This document shows, one piece after another, positions 1-11,217 of a stretch of DNA of 64,000 nt. The translations under genes were made by a program, and so were the position numbers. Origin of the DNA: Chondrilla cf. caribensis (Eukaryota > Porifera > Demospongiae > Chondrillida > Chondrillidae); assembly GCA_964020155.1 (NCBI GenBank), contig OZ026547.1:4766509-4830508 (forward strand), written 5' to 3'. The notes beneath the pieces are model-generated. The model was not told where the DNA came from, ran no database searches, and was given only the letters and a program-made list of their open reading frames with translations. The stretch's first letter is position 1. Every line of letters begins with the position of its first letter.

Positions 1-180
1 GCACTAATGAGTATATTTATAATGATATTATTGTTACATGTTCATACATCATGTTCCTATTCCAACATTATCACTTCCTGTAATGAATGTCATTAAATTC
101 ACACATCAATGGATTACATCATTGATCATAACACAAGTGATGAATATATGCCAATCTACCTAATGTTAGTGTATGTGTAG
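1..180. repeat. Direct repeat copy 1 (3' flank of lectin gene)
   Basis: This stretch is closely matched in the same orientation at 3205-3385: both share the run from the 'cattatcacttcctgtaatg' block through 'aatgttagtgtatgtgtag', with scattered substitutions and small indels. The copies bracket the fibrinogen-domain gene and its minisatellite, so a roughly 3.2-kb tandem duplication may once have included the lectin gene, with the second gene copy since lost or lying left of the window. No coding potential was seen. Confidence 0.75.
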
Positions 181-252
181 AGTTAGTCATTGTGTGTGTT
201 TCCATTAATCCTACGATTGCACACAGTGTGTTTATGACCATTGGTTGTTGTG

Positions 253-1132
253 TTAGTCACGAAAACGGAGCTTCATTTGAGCAAACTTCAGAGAAGTCCA
301 GTTATTGAGAAAATTGTACCAAACTACTCCACGAGTACCACCTGATCCACTAAGATACAGACCATTGAGGTTGGAGTAAGTACAATCCTTGTACCACCAT
401 GCTTCGTGATTATTGCTACTAGCAATTGGCAACTCCACTGATCATTGTCTCTATCTTTAGTGCTAAACTGCATACCATTCTGATAGTTTATGGAATCTCC
501 AGCAGTTCCTGTATAACTTGCTATGTTTAATGTGTAGTTTGTCCCACTGTTGCCAACACAGAAGAAGGAATATTGAGCATATTTGTAGTTCCCTTGGAAA
601 TCTGCTAAATCGACTCTTAGTTCTGTTCTCGGTGCTGCTGAGGTCAAGCAGTGTATATGGTCCAGTCCAAGCCAGAATTCTCTCTTGAGGTTCCCAAATC
701 CAGCGACATAGTCTGCCCAGTTCCTGTAGAAATCCTCAGATCCGTCTCTTCTTCTCTGGAAGACAGTCCACCCTCCATTCTTCATATCACAGTAGACACT
801 AAACGGTTTTCCACATCCAGGGTCAATAGTGTAGACTCCATCTTGTCTACATCCTTTGAGATAGGCCTCTCTACATTCTTTAACAGATGTTGATGGACCT
901 GTGCAAATATACCCAGTATGTATGTAGGATAGAGTAATCACTATATGTGGGGTCCTATATTAAATTGTGTGTGTTGCGTAGTGAGTGAGGTGCTACACAA
1001 ACATCAATACAAATGTGTATAATCCTGACATTGAGGTATGTATACTGTATATATGTACTCACATTGTCCATATGCTGTAGTAGCTAATAGAAGTATGGCA
1101 ATAGTTGTTGATCCATAACTAAAGTTGATCAT
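253..1132 (-). CDS. Secreted fibrinogen-related domain (FReD) lectin, frameshifted
   Basis: A two-exon gene. Exon 1 (1132-1063) begins with ATG and encodes a 23-residue signal peptide (MINFSYG then a hydrophobic stretch ending AYGQ). It ends at a GTGAGT donor. The intron is about 164 bp, and exon 2 starts at 898 after TTTGCACAG; the phases join to give a Cys codon. Exon 2 encodes a fibrinogen C-terminal domain: the CREAYLKGCRQDGVYTI start, FSVYCDM, GGWTVFQRRRDGSEDFYRNW, EFWLGL, then DRDNDQWSC and, in the next frame, AWWYKDC and SNLNG, ending at a TAA at 253. Such domains bind sugars or acetyl groups in innate recognition (ficolins, tachylectins). The frame changes once, near 425-440, between the WSC and AWWY motifs, exactly where the family is continuous. 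This is either a recent pseudogenising indel or a base-calling error. Otherwise domain length and cysteines look normal. Confidence 0.82.
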
Positions 1133-1221
1133 GTTCTTGTTCCTGAGCTGTAACGTTCTCTTTAATCAGTGTTCTCTTTCTCCTTGATCTCTCTTGTTGA
1201 TTCTGTGTGTTGAGTGGTGTT

Positions 1222-1229
1222 CTTTTATA
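1222..1229 (-). promoter_or_regulatory. TATA box of FReD lectin gene
   Basis: The minus strand reads TATAAAAG about 90 bases upstream of the lectin ATG, leaving room for a short 5' UTR. The surrounding 36 bases (1220-1256) recur almost identically at 1408-1443, so the core promoter has a second copy 187 bases further out. Confidence 0.6.
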
Positions 1230-1407
1230 GCATTGGTTAGTGGGTGTGTACATGTGGGAGTGGTAATACTATGACAGTATGATGGTTGCCTTGGTAACAC
1301 ACATGATGCCACCCTCATTCCTGAGCAAATAGCAAGTGGTGTGTGTTGTGTTTTCAGAAAGAGAATTTTACTGTATTCTTGTGTCTCCAATGATAGGTTC
1401 AAGGCTC

Positions 1408-1443
1408 TTTTATAGCATTGGTTAGTGGGTGTGTACATGTGGT
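1408..1443 (-). repeat. Duplicate of the lectin core promoter
   Basis: The run 'cttttatagcattggttagt' and the following 'gggtgtgtacatgtgg' repeat the promoter block at 1220-1256. Its distal end, GTGTACATGTGG, already has the core of the minisatellite unit that follows, which suggests that the array grew out of this duplicated promoter. Confidence 0.65.
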
Positions 1444-1975
1444 TGGTGTTATTGTGTGTACATGTACCTCAGGTTGGTGGTATTGTGTGTACATGTACCT
1501 CAGGTTGGTGGTATTGTGTGTACATGTACCTCAGGTTGGTAGTATTGTGTGTACATGTACCTCAGGTTTGTGGTATTGTGTGTACATGTACCTCAGGTTG
1601 GTGGTATTGTGTGTACATGTACCTCAGGTTTGTGGTTTTGTGTGTACATGTACCTCAGGTTGGTGGTATTGTGTGTACATGTACCACAGGTTGGTAGTAT
1701 TGTGTGTACATGTACCTCAGGTTGGTGGTATTGTGTGTACATGTACCACAGGTTGGTAGTATTGTGTGTACATGTACCTCAGGTTGGTGGTATTGTGTGT
1801 ACATGTACCTCAGGTTGGTAGTATTCTGTGTACATGTACCTCAGGTTGGTAGTAATGTGTGTACATGTACCTCAGGTTGGTAGTATTCTGTGTACATGTA
1901 CCACAGGTTGGTGGTATTGTGTGTACATGTACCACAGGTTGGTGGTATTGTGCGTACATGTACCTCAGGTATGAT
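1430..1975. repeat. 31-bp minisatellite, about 17 units
   Basis: The unit is roughly 'ttgtgtgtacatgtacctca' followed by 'ggttggtggta' (31 bp), with a perfect palindrome TGTACATGTACA in most units. Variants (acctca/accaca, ggtggta/ggtagta/ttgtggt) are interspersed rather than clustered. Because 31 is not a multiple of 3, all frames stay open and translate to a 31-residue repeat; these long open frames are artefacts of the repeat, not genes. It lies about 300 bases upstream of the lectin ATG. Confidence 0.92.
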
Positions 1976-3074
1976 ACATCTGTGTCTACGTCTACGTGTG
2001 TACATGTTGCACTTAAAATTCATGTTTTAATAAGTGGTCTACCCAGTTGAACCATAGTCTTGTGTAGCCATTGTTTCAAAATGGTTGCTCCTGTTCACCT
2101 TTTGTTGAAACAAAGGCACAATTTAAAAGTTGCAGGTCAGGCTGCACGAGACTAGATGAACCATGCCAATCAGTAAGCACAGCAATAATGCTAACCGAAG
2201 CACACGTTTGTGATGTCGTTCATGGGTTCTGAATTGAGAGCTGTGTTCATAGATGCAGTAATGCTTGATTAGGCAGTATATTTTGTGTTATGTGAGCTAT
2301 GTGTTCTTGAGAGCTCTGCTTTGTTCTGTAGTGATGAACTGAGCAAGTTATATGAGACTAGAATATGTATATTGTCATCGTTGTGGTGCAGTGACCCTTT
2401 CTGACTGTTGTGTAGTTGATTCAACCACTTGGTCAACAGGTCTGCTTGGTTGTTTGTTTGGATTACTTGATGATTTAACAGGCATGTCTAGTTGTACAAT
2501 GAGATTAAACGGTTGTTCAATAGGCCTGTCTAATTGTGGGCGTGTACATGTGGCAATTGTTTGGGCATGACATGGTTAGTTGCCTTGGTAATACATCTGA
2601 TGTCAAGGCATGTCACATGACAGTCATCATCACACCACATCATCAGTCATGAGATGTTTACAGATTTCCACAATTATTAGTCAATTTAATTACCTATGTC
2701 TTGCACATATTAGAAGGATGTGTAGTTTAGTGATGTTTACGATAATATCACTTGTGATGTGTCAGACTTCTTAATGTGTTTATGTCTCCTCTAATGTTGT
2801 TATTGTATTTTGTATAGTTTCTGTTTGTGTGAGTGGAGTCTTGTAACATTCCAAATTCTGTGCCTCCTGTCTCCTAAGCAGTATGTACGTATGTGAAGTA
2901 GTGCATAGAGTGGGTGAGATACTAATCTTACAACAGCATAGCATCTGTTGCTATAGAAGCAACACACTTATATAGCAATTTTATAATGTACAAAGCCCTA
3001 GCCATTGTATGAAGTTTTTAATCATTTAACTGATGTAATCTTTAAATGTTTATGATATCAATGGATGCTATACT
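1976..3074. other. Intergenic, no gene seen
   Basis: AT-rich sequence with only short, frequently stopped open frames and no convincing splice pairs or known domains on either strand. A pair of short diverged repeats (the 'aggtctgcttgg'/'aggcctgtct' type) lies near 2440-2530. Confidence 0.5.
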
Positions 3075-3176
3075 GGTTAAGATATTGTCACTCGGGCAGT
3101 ATGACACATAAATCCAATCACCCTTGAGACTTGTTATTTTATATGTCATACTGTCCTGGTGTTCATGTCTTGACCA
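3075..3176. mobile_element. Decayed foldback element (MITE-like), copy 1
   Basis: The left arm, ggttaag...gggcagtatgacacataaa, pairs with the reverse complement of the right arm, tatatgtcatactgtcc...catgtcttgacc. The same foldback is nearly perfect at 44352-44451 and half preserved at 11135-11217, which shows that it is a dispersed family. No coding capacity. Confidence 0.65.
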
Positions 3177-3204
3177 CTAAATAATCCTCACTAAAATATC
3201 ATGT

Positions 3205-3385
3205 ACAATATGTGTATATTTGTGATGATATTATTATTGTTGTGAATAATATTCCAGTTCCCACATTATCACTTCCTGTAATGAATGTCATTAATTTCAC
3301 ACATCAAAGGATTACATCATTGGTCATAACACACAAGGTAAATATAAGCCAATCTATGTAATGTTAGTGTATGTGTAGACTCATC
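3205..3385. repeat. Direct repeat copy 2
   Basis: Same-orientation partner of 1-180 (see that entry). It is followed at about 3395-3465 by a fragment with 'caatttgaaaatgacagcca', shared with the nested hAT-like element at 43338-43689. Confidence 0.72.
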
Positions 3386-4544
3386 ATATACTTTTGGTGA
3401 TTAAGCTATTAATCAATTATTGGTTATTGGCTACAAATCAATTTGAAAATGACAGCCAATCTCTGGCTGAAGTATGCACATGCCTATCAGAGGACATTCT
3501 ATGCTGGAGACTGTACAGATCCTTAATTCATAATGTTAGTAGAACGGCCTTGATGTCAATATCCTAGATGAACCACTATACATATCAGTTACCGCTAACA
3601 GTGCAGAATCCAACTAATGGGACCTTATATTGTTGTAGTATATTATTATTGCATACCTTGTTGAAGGCACTGTCACTCTCTTCTCAGACAAGGCTGACTC
3701 TGGTGTGTAATGTGTTGGTGTCATCATCTGAAGTCTACATGTGTGCTCCATTCTCAGACTGGGCAGGTTTGACATGTATTCTTCTTGTTTGTATTCCGTT
3801 TTCTACTGTACCTTCATGTACGGTGTGCACATGAGTATGCATGTATCCCCAAATTGAGAACACATCTGGAAGCTGTTAGCAATATTGTTTTATTCTTGCC
3901 ATGCAACTTACAATAATATTCCTGCATGCGCAAACACACAAACACGCACGCACACACACACACACTCAACTTTTATCCTGGTGTGGTGAATGATAGACTA
4001 TTTTTACTGCAAATATGTACATAGTCCAATATGACATATCCTTATGCAATAGAAATGTGTTTACTAATTTCCTGCCTTGTTCTCACGTGATCAATCCAAA
4101 CAATTTAAGCTGTCTGGTCATCAGTACTGTATCACAGACCTGTGCTACGTGGCTTATGTACGCATAGGTTTCTCTTTCATCCTCACCTCAACCAGGATAC
4201 AAGTATATATGTATGTATTACCTTGCTGGTCATACCCAATTTTATTATACAAACTGTTTTGGTTCTTACTTAGCTCCACCCAACTCTATCGAACCACACC
4301 CACTTTTGCTGGTAATCACCAAACTCTACACCCCTATCTTGTGGCCATCACCAAACCATGCAGACTACTTCACCAATCATTTTCCTCTATAACCTATGAA
4401 GCCTCATTTCTACAAACTTAGGACTGAAAAGAGGTATTGGAGGAGATTTTTGGGTATGTGTGTCATTGTATTATTGTTACTAAGGATGGGTCAGAGGCTG
4501 ATGTGTGTCATTCACTAATGTGCTCCACTACATTAGACCTGGTG

Positions 4545-4605
4545 GAGAGACCTGGTGAGGGGACCTGGTGAAGGGACCTGGTGAAGAGATCTGGCAAAGA
4601 GACCT
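4545..4605. repeat. Short tandem repeat, 'acctggtgaagg' type
   Basis: About five imperfect copies of a 12-base unit (gacctggtgaag and variants). They occupy the place where duplicate copy 2 has a possible exon (12757-12812), so local slippage or deletion appears to have replaced it here. Confidence 0.7.
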
Positions 4606-4828
4606 ATTACCAGTTACCTATGTACACACGGAACACACAAAACTGGTAGTTACTGGTAGTTAGGTGTGGTGTTATATTGGATGTGTTTGGTGGGTGTTAG
4701 CTAGTAATTGGGTGTGGTCCATGCATACTAGTTAACATGTGAGCTATACAGTTGGAATACTCTGTTAAACTATTCTCACATGATTCCATTCATATGTGTG
4801 CATGTAGAAATGTGCGTGTTGTCTACAG

Positions 4829-4929
4829 AATGCTACACCTGCTTGTCAGTGCACGTTCATCCGGTATTCCTTGCTAACCACCTCACCACTGACTGCTGCT
4901 TTCTTGGAACAGTTGGCTTTTTGGTTGAG
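4829..4929 (+). other. Candidate internal exon, unrecognised protein (copy 1)
   Basis: A 101-base block sits between a 3' splice site (gtctacag) and a 5' splice site (GAG|gtaggt). Only one frame is open through it; it encodes CYTCLSV...LANHLTT...CCFLGTVGFLVE. The duplicate at 13029-13129 keeps the same borders and frame while differing in several codons, which argues for a real exon. The protein family is not recognised; it is cysteine-rich with a hydrophobic end. Confidence 0.4.
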
Positions 4930-5429
4930 GTAGGTATGGGTGTACATACATGAAAGATTGTTTCTCTGTGTTTTCATTGACAATTCTGTACATATTCATT
5001 GCACATCTACCCACCTACATATCACTGACAGTTGGTATTCTCTGTTTAACCATACATGATTCCATCCATATATGTACATCTGTGTACGGTACAGTTTACA
5101 TTAATGTGAACTAAGCGAATGTACACAAGTACACATACACATGCAAACATACAAGTACAAACACGTGCGCACACACATTGACTACACTTCTCTTCTCCAT
5201 CGTTTGTAAACACACACAGAGAAACAATTATATAATATGAACAAAGCCACTAGCACACGCACTCACATTCACACATGCACACTCGTCCATTCACACCTGC
5301 AGACATGCATGCATACAATACTCACACACTCACACATTGACTCTGGTTCTCTCCCCCTTCATAGTCTGTGGGTGGAGTCAGAACCAAAGAACTTCAAGTG
5401 CTGGGCTTATCCCTGTGAGCACTGAAGAG

Positions 5430-5650
5430 ACATGACTTCATTTCACTTGCAGATGAGCAATATCAAATTGAAGCCAATAATCCAGCCCACACTCTATGAT
5501 ATATAAGAGTCACCCTTCTACCTGAAGTTGCTCAACTGCACATTAACAGGCCACAATGATGCTTTATATTTCTTGGGATATCTTTCAGTATGGAAGTTCC
5601 CTGCTTCATACAATATGCAAGAATCCTTAATGATTATGCTTTAGTGTTAG
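5430..5650. repeat. Dispersed repeat shared with 44.5-46.5 kb
   Basis: The series 'gatatataagagtcaccctt', 'ctacctgaagttgctcaact' and 'tttcttgggatatctttca' recurs at 44555-44640 and, more diverged, at 45460-45600 and 46440-46560. It is an interspersed repeat of unknown class with no reading frame. Confidence 0.6.
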
Positions 5651-7230
5651 TAAATTTGTTCAAGTGTGTGTGGTGCATGTGTGTATAAATCACCTCTGCT
5701 CCCTGGTATGCTGGCCGTATCATTTCCTGGCCCTGAGGTCAGTGGATCCAAATCATTTATTACAGTCCAGATCAAGCTTGCTTCTCATTGGGTAACATGA
5801 TAAGAGTGTTCTGGCTAAAGTGTGGTACCGCTGCACCGTGCTATATGCTTTCAGGCCTTAATAATCTATATTAATTTCATATTATTACAATCTATATTCC
5901 AAATGTTGGCTGTTTTCGAAATGGGAAGAAGGAGAAATTGGACTGAAATTCGAGCGCGACAGCTTCTATGAACCTAATAACTTCAGCGAAGGTTCTTATA
6001 AACCTAATAAAGACACCCAAGTATTTCGAGTACGGGGGAATACGAATTACTTGTTTTTAACATTTGAACATGCATATGCATGTGGCAGATAATTGGCATG
6101 GGGTTAATCGCAGACTATTAGTTGGACCATAATAAGTTATTGAGCTTCTATGGTTGGGAATTCAGGTCCTAGTTCATCTTCAATTTGATGCTAAACACTT
6201 ATGTACAGTGTAACACAACATAATGCAACACCTGTAACTTGTGCAGTTTCATACTCATTGAGTCGTGTGGTATATGTGCATTGCATGATTATACCAGTGT
6301 ATTGTCTGATTCAAATTGTGAAATGAAATAAATACCCAGAAAGCCCACCAATCAACTTCAACCTCCCCCCACCCCACTGTATGAAAAAATCCTGGCTAGG
6401 ACACTGATGGTAGAGGATGTTTAGTATGCCCTACCTTGTATTCGTATACACTGCATTGTGTGGATTGTCCCATCTGGTATCCCACCTACTGTGAACAAGA
6501 AATCTCACCTTGGCTACAGAACTAGCTTAGTCATGTTATGTGTGTACCTGTCATGCTAATCGTCTGTCCCCTGTTATGTATTGCAGATATGTAATGGCCA
6601 TTCAATTGTTGAAATCATGTCTCGTATCCTTTCACGCAAACACACACATGTACGCACACACAATAGTTTCAAGGTCCATAGTGCCACTAAGCAGAGAATG
6701 AAATAAAGACTCCTTCCCCCCTTCATTTTTAAATTATTTTTCCTCATTGTCTGTTTCATGTCACAGGAGCTAAGAATAGGCATTATTATTTCCATGTATA
6801 TATTGCAATGTCTGCATCTGCATATGGTGCATCCACTGTGCATTTGTTAGGAAAGCATCAACAGTAATTAATATGTTTGGACAATGTTATTTACTATGCT
6901 TTATAGCAATATGTAATATAAGAATCAAATGCTTGGATTGATTCCACAGCCAAAAAGTAATTGAAAAGGCTATTATGATATATTATTATTTATTTTTACG
7001 ATTAAACAGTTTAAATTTCTGAAACAATGGATTTATATACTTCAACTTGCATGCAGTGTCCTCCTCTACTACTGAAGAGTATCCAAAATAATCATAATAA
7101 TTAGGTAATTTTGCACTTGCTTTCACTAATTTTTCAACTGATTACAACAATAATGCACTATGGTAGTATAGACAACGAATTTTGGTCCTTCTCTTTATGT
7201 TATGATGTTTGTAACTTTGCTGTTAATCCT
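5651..7230. other. Intergenic or downstream of collagen gene, no gene seen
   Basis: No domain or convincing exon was recognised. If the collagen-like gene is spliced at its GTGAGT site (7280), its 3' exons should lie in this stretch on the minus strand, but none could be picked out. Confidence 0.4.
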
Positions 7231-7234
7231 GAAA

Positions 7235-8845
7235 TCATGAAGCACTTCTTTTTTGTCCCGGTCCACCCTCAGTACTCACTATTAGTTCTATAATAGGTGT
7301 TGTTGAACTTGTAGCTGGTGTTGGTGGACTTGTAGCTGGTGTTGGTGGACTTGTAGCAGATATTGGTGGACTTGTAGCAGATGTTGGTGAACTTGTAGCA
7401 GATGTTGGTGGACTTGTAGCAGATGTTGGTGGACTTGTAGCAGATGTTGGTGGACTTGTAGCAGATGTTGGTGAAATTGTAGCAGGTGTTGGTGAAGTTG
7501 TAACATGTTTTGGTGAAATTGTAGCAGGCGTTGGTGAATTTGATTGTTGTGCACCTCCTGGTTCACCCTTTTCTCCCTTTGCTCCTTGTGGTCCTGGCTC
7601 TCCCTTTTTTCCTCTCTTTCCCTTGTTTCCTCTTGGACCTCGCTCTCCCTGTAGACCTCGCTCTCCTTTCATTCCTGGATCACCTTTCTGTCCAACATTG
7701 CCTGGTTGTCCTATTTCGCCTTTTTCACCTTTTGTTCCATTAAGCCCTTGTGGTCCTGGCAGTCCTAGGTCTCCTTTTTCACCCCTCTCCCCATGTGGCC
7801 CTGGGTCTCCCTTTTCACCCTTTGTCCCATTTATGCCATTCAGTCCTGGTGTTCCTCTAACCCCTTTTGGTCCAGGTGGACAATTGCAACCATCTTGTCG
7901 TCTAGTTCTTTCCAGTTCATCTGGTTAAAAAAACAATGAGTCTATATAATCACATGTATAAGCATGCATAATATTTTAGAATAATATTATGAGTTTTTGC
8001 ATATTCCCTAGACAACAGGGACAGATTCACCACACACACTCCCTGTAGTCATACCACTGACAAAGGTAGCAGTCAGCCGCTGAAACATTTGGTAAAGTAT
8101 GATTTCTACGGCTAGTGAAATTCCAGTGAAATTACACAAATCTGGGAATGGAGGACAAAGTTAGGATGGAAGTATAATATAGCTTTTCAAGTCCTCCTGT
8201 CAACAAAAATAACATAGGTCATATACTAGGTACCTCGAAGCCAAGTAGATTTTAAATCTTTAATGATTTTATAAGAGCTGCCGCAGGCGAGCCCTATATT
8301 TCGTTTTCATTTCCACTTCCAGTATGTAATACTCCTCCAATGAGTTTCTACATATAACTGCTGAATTCATATCATAATTTAAATTGTGCGAAATATGGAT
8401 GGCCGATTTCAAACACCGACAGTTTCAGTTTTCGGGCCGGGTTTCATGAATTTTGTAAGTACACAAGCTCTATTGCATCAAATAACATGTCTGATTTTCA
8501 GCTGTTAAGAATGAAAATTGAGTAGAAATAGAGCCCCAGAGATTTGCTGAGCTTGATAAATTCCTCAAAGGTTCTTTCAATTTGAATGGGAAAAGTGTAG
8601 AGTAAAGTAGAGACTTCAGTTCTTATTTAAACCTCACCAAAGTCACCTTTTGTTTCAAGTATTTGTAGTCTCTTCTCCAACTGTTGTATTATCTGGTGAA
8701 GTGACTTGATTTCTTCTTGTGAAACTTTCACTTTATTTTCAAGTTGTGAAAATGCCTTTTGCCAGTCAGTGGTACCTCCCATACTGGTTGTGACCACACA
8801 AAACAAGAGAGCCACTTGGACAAAGACCTGGATGCTTGGAGCCAT
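7235..8845 (-). CDS. Secreted coiled-coil / collagen-like protein with Pro-Ser-Thr tail
   Basis: Exon 1 (8845-8638) starts MAPSIQVFVQ, with a hydrophobic signal peptide ending near SMGG, then about 45 residues of heptad-type coiled coil (FSQLENKVKVSQEEIKSLHQ, IIQQLEKRLQ). It ends at G|GTGAGG. Exon 2 begins at 7920 after TTTAACCAG, and the phases join in a GAT codon. It encodes about 40 Gly-X-Y triplets (PPGPKGVRGTPG through GEKGEPGG), then a tail of 21-bp repeats giving TSPPTSA heptads. The frame runs to a stop at 7235, but a strong donor (ATA|GTGAGT, exon end 7280) suggests that further 3' exons may exist. The order signal, trimerising coiled coil, collagen helix and O-glycosylatable stalk is that of short secreted or matrix collagens and of collagenous lectins (collectin or ficolin type). 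No recognition domain was found downstream, so the C-terminal identity is open. Confidence 0.8.
7310..7545. repeat. 21-bp coding minisatellite in collagen-like gene
   Basis: About ten to eleven copies of 'ggacttgtagcagatgttggt' and variants. The unit is 21 bp, so copy-number change keeps the frame and varies the length of the TSPPTSA stalk in whole heptads. Confidence 0.9.
7921..8637 (-). other. Intron of the collagen-like gene
   Basis: A 717-base intron with donor GTGAGG (8637) and acceptor TTTAACCAG (7921). It includes a CpG-richer patch (about 8280-8460) unlike the neighbouring AT-rich DNA, possibly an old insertion, but no terminal repeats could be matched. Confidence 0.7.
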
Positions 8846-8905
8846 ATCTATAGCTCCAGTCAGTACTCAGTGTTAGTTTGTGGTAACCACAAGAGAACAG
8901 GCTGT

Positions 8906-8912
8906 TTAATAT
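8906..8912 (-). promoter_or_regulatory. Possible TATA-like box of collagen gene
   Basis: The minus strand reads TATTAAA about 65 bases upstream of the ATG, a weak TATA variant at a plausible distance. Confidence 0.3.
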
Positions 8913-9638
8913 TCACTGGGGAGCAGGCCGAATTTTAATGATATTCATTGTGTATTTCTGGTAAGCTCAATGAATATCTATTTGAACAGTATTGACAATA
9001 GGAAGTGATATGAGAACCACATACCTCCACACCACATAAACATGGAATCCTAAGTAATGCTTAGGCATGTGTGTACTTGTGTGTACATTTAGGGATCTAT
9101 GTGTGCTGTTGCATGCAATAATAAGTTATTGATAGCAGTGTATTGTGTTTATGAAACAGTATGTATGTATGAAGACACAACACAGTGCTCTAGTAATGGT
9201 CAGGAAACCATCTGACTACTCATGCTATTGTTATGGAACTTGACAGCAATGATATTATAAGACTTCTGTTATGTAGTATCTTTACACTTATTTCTATACA
9301 CTGTAACAGGATTCATTATTGCAGCAGTGGCAAAATGTAATGATTTATTATCCTGAAATGTGCTGAAGTATAAACAGAGAGAGTGAATTGTGAACAAATC
9401 TGAATCCAAACGACATGTGACAGAAGTAGTTTATACTTCATAAGTGATGAGTATTAGTGTTCTGTAGATCACAACCACAGGATTGTAGGAAGTTGGGATA
9501 GGAGTCACTTTCAACTCTCAAATGTATCATATCATGTTGGACATCATAGTATACTTTATGTACTACTGTAAACATACTTAGTCTATAAGTACTTGGTCAA
9601 TAACATCCTGAATTTCTGAACTGTTCATGGGGTACTAC

Positions 9639-9910
9639 TCATGGACATATTATGCAGTCACAGGCACCTCCTGATTTGTACTTGTAAGACTTCCTCATGT
9701 CCATTGTAATTGATTTAGCAATGCTTGCATTGTTGAACCATGAAATGAAATTACTGTATGTCTTCCCATAATGTAATTTGTTATTTGGTGGGCTTGACTG
9801 AATCCTTGGAAAACCACTCACTTGTGTATCCTCAACACCTCTTGGTGCTCTTGGATGGAAACAGGTTCCTTGTGCTCCTATACCCATAGAATTCCTTTGC
9901 CTTCCCGGGA
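9639..9910 (-). other. Unassigned open frame, possible terminal exon
   Basis: A frame open for about 90 codons encodes a Gly/Pro/Arg-containing start (CFHPRAPRGVED), a mixed centre (KLHYGKTYSNFISWFNN) and a basic, Cys-ending C terminus (KSGGACDCIICP). Composition is protein-like rather than repetitive, but there is no clear acceptor, no known domain and no paralogue in the window. It may be chance. Confidence 0.2.
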
Positions 9911-11134
9911 TGACCCCATGTCAGTAAGCAGTCTCCCAAGATTTCCATTTCTATAGGGATCATTGCAGATTGACTACAGATTGATGACCACATTATTGCT
10001 GTATTTCCACATCAAAATTAAATCTGAAAGACACAAAGTAAACGCCGTGTCTTATTTTCTTCTTTATTGCATTGCAGTGAACTGAAGGAAGAAGTAGGCT
10101 TATTTCTGACTGCTGATAATTTCCACCAATTCTAGTCTCTGGGCTGTGCGTGTTTAAATGTGTTTGTACATATGTAAGAGGTGTATTTGTTCATGTGGGT
10201 GTCTGTGCAAGTCTAATATAATCATGTGTAAACATACATGCATGGTGTGTATTGTGTGTGTGCATGTATGTGAATCATGACAAAACTTAAGTGTTTCTAG
10301 AATCACGTGACATCAAAGAAAACGCTAAAATGTTACTGATTCCTATAGTATTTGGATCATTATGGGATTTCCTTTGTCAGAAGTATTTCTGTAAGGGGAA
10401 GCAACTATACTCGCGAAGTGACGATCGTGGTTGGCTACACAGAAACAGTTACTTATGCGGATTGTCGGAAACCACTATTGAAGTGACATCCACCGTCATC
10501 CCGCGTGCAAGCTTCAAACACCTCCCCCTACAAACTTCTATTTAAATAACTGTTTCTGCGTTTGTTTACATGTTCTGATGAAGGTTACAGTATAGTAGCA
10601 GAAATGTCAACTTCTTATTCAATTGTGTTTGACTGGAATTATGGATACTGACTTTACAGCGAAGTATCTATTTTGTGTTAGAACATTAATTTAAATTTGG
10701 TAGAGCAATATTTGGACGCTCAACTTCAACTACCTCAAGTATTACTCATGTAGCATTGATCTGACTGATGATATCTCCATGCATAGGAAATTGACCTGTG
10801 GTAGACACTAAACCATAGCTCATCATCAATGTATAAAAGCACCTGTCCCACATCACATATTGTTAACCCGTGTTAAAATTAATACTGTTCTTAGTTTCTC
10901 TATCAATGATATGTGATTATGTATTATTCCAAATTCTATGCAATGTCTGCTAACTGATGTTTATTCTGAGAACCAAATCCTGTATAGCTAGTATGTATAC
11001 GAATATGTCCACTATCACCAATCTGATAGTACTTCTCTCATCTCACCAAACTGGTCAATACTATTGTCATAATATATAGCTTGTGATTTGGAGTGAACAA
11101 GTTGCCAGAGATCTTCATGAATATACTATTTAGT
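9911..11134. other. Intergenic, no gene seen
   Basis: Short open frames only. The 10.29-10.55 kb frame has ordinary codon variety but no recognisable domain or splice context and is not called. Confidence 0.4.
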
Positions 11135-11217
11135 GGTTAAGACATGGGCACGAGGGCATTATGACATATAAAATACCGAGTCCCAAGGGTGTGAAGCGCC
11201 CGAGGGCGAGTGTATTG
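11135..11217. mobile_element. Truncated foldback element, copy 2
   Basis: Carries the left arm (ggttaagacatgggcacgag, ggcattatgacatataaaat) and the central 'cgagtccc...gagggcgag' of the element intact at 44352-44451, but the right arm is missing after 'gagtgtatt'. Confidence 0.75.

Larger units (their letters stand above)
3775..5230. repeat. Segmental duplication, copy 1
   Basis: From 'gtattccgttttctactgta' onwards this block matches 11995-13345 plus 14253-14380 in the same order, including the 'aactccacccaactctatcg' run, the CA-rich stretch and an exon-like block. Relative to copy 2 it lacks the upstream exon (its place is taken by the 12-base repeat at about 4545-4600) and has no foldback insertion. 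Partial third copies lie at 11265-11365 and 11855-11965. Confidence 0.8.

Noticed and set aside
1418..1821. Overlapping long open frames rich in Cys, Val and Tyr
   Set aside because: They are translations of the 31-bp minisatellite in all frames and have no start context, splice sites or domain.
5700..5860. Possible tRNA-derived SINE (minus-strand 'gtgcagcggtaccacacttt')
   Set aside because: An A-box-like start was seen but no credible B box or tail and no second copy in the window.
7531..7928. Plus-strand Pro/Leu-rich frames
   Set aside because: Antisense of the collagen triplets; the minus strand gives Gly-X-Y, a signal peptide and matching splice phases.
10291..10545. 84-codon open frame
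   Set aside because: No domain, splice signal or repeat partner; the length is unexceptional for chance in this AT-rich DNA.
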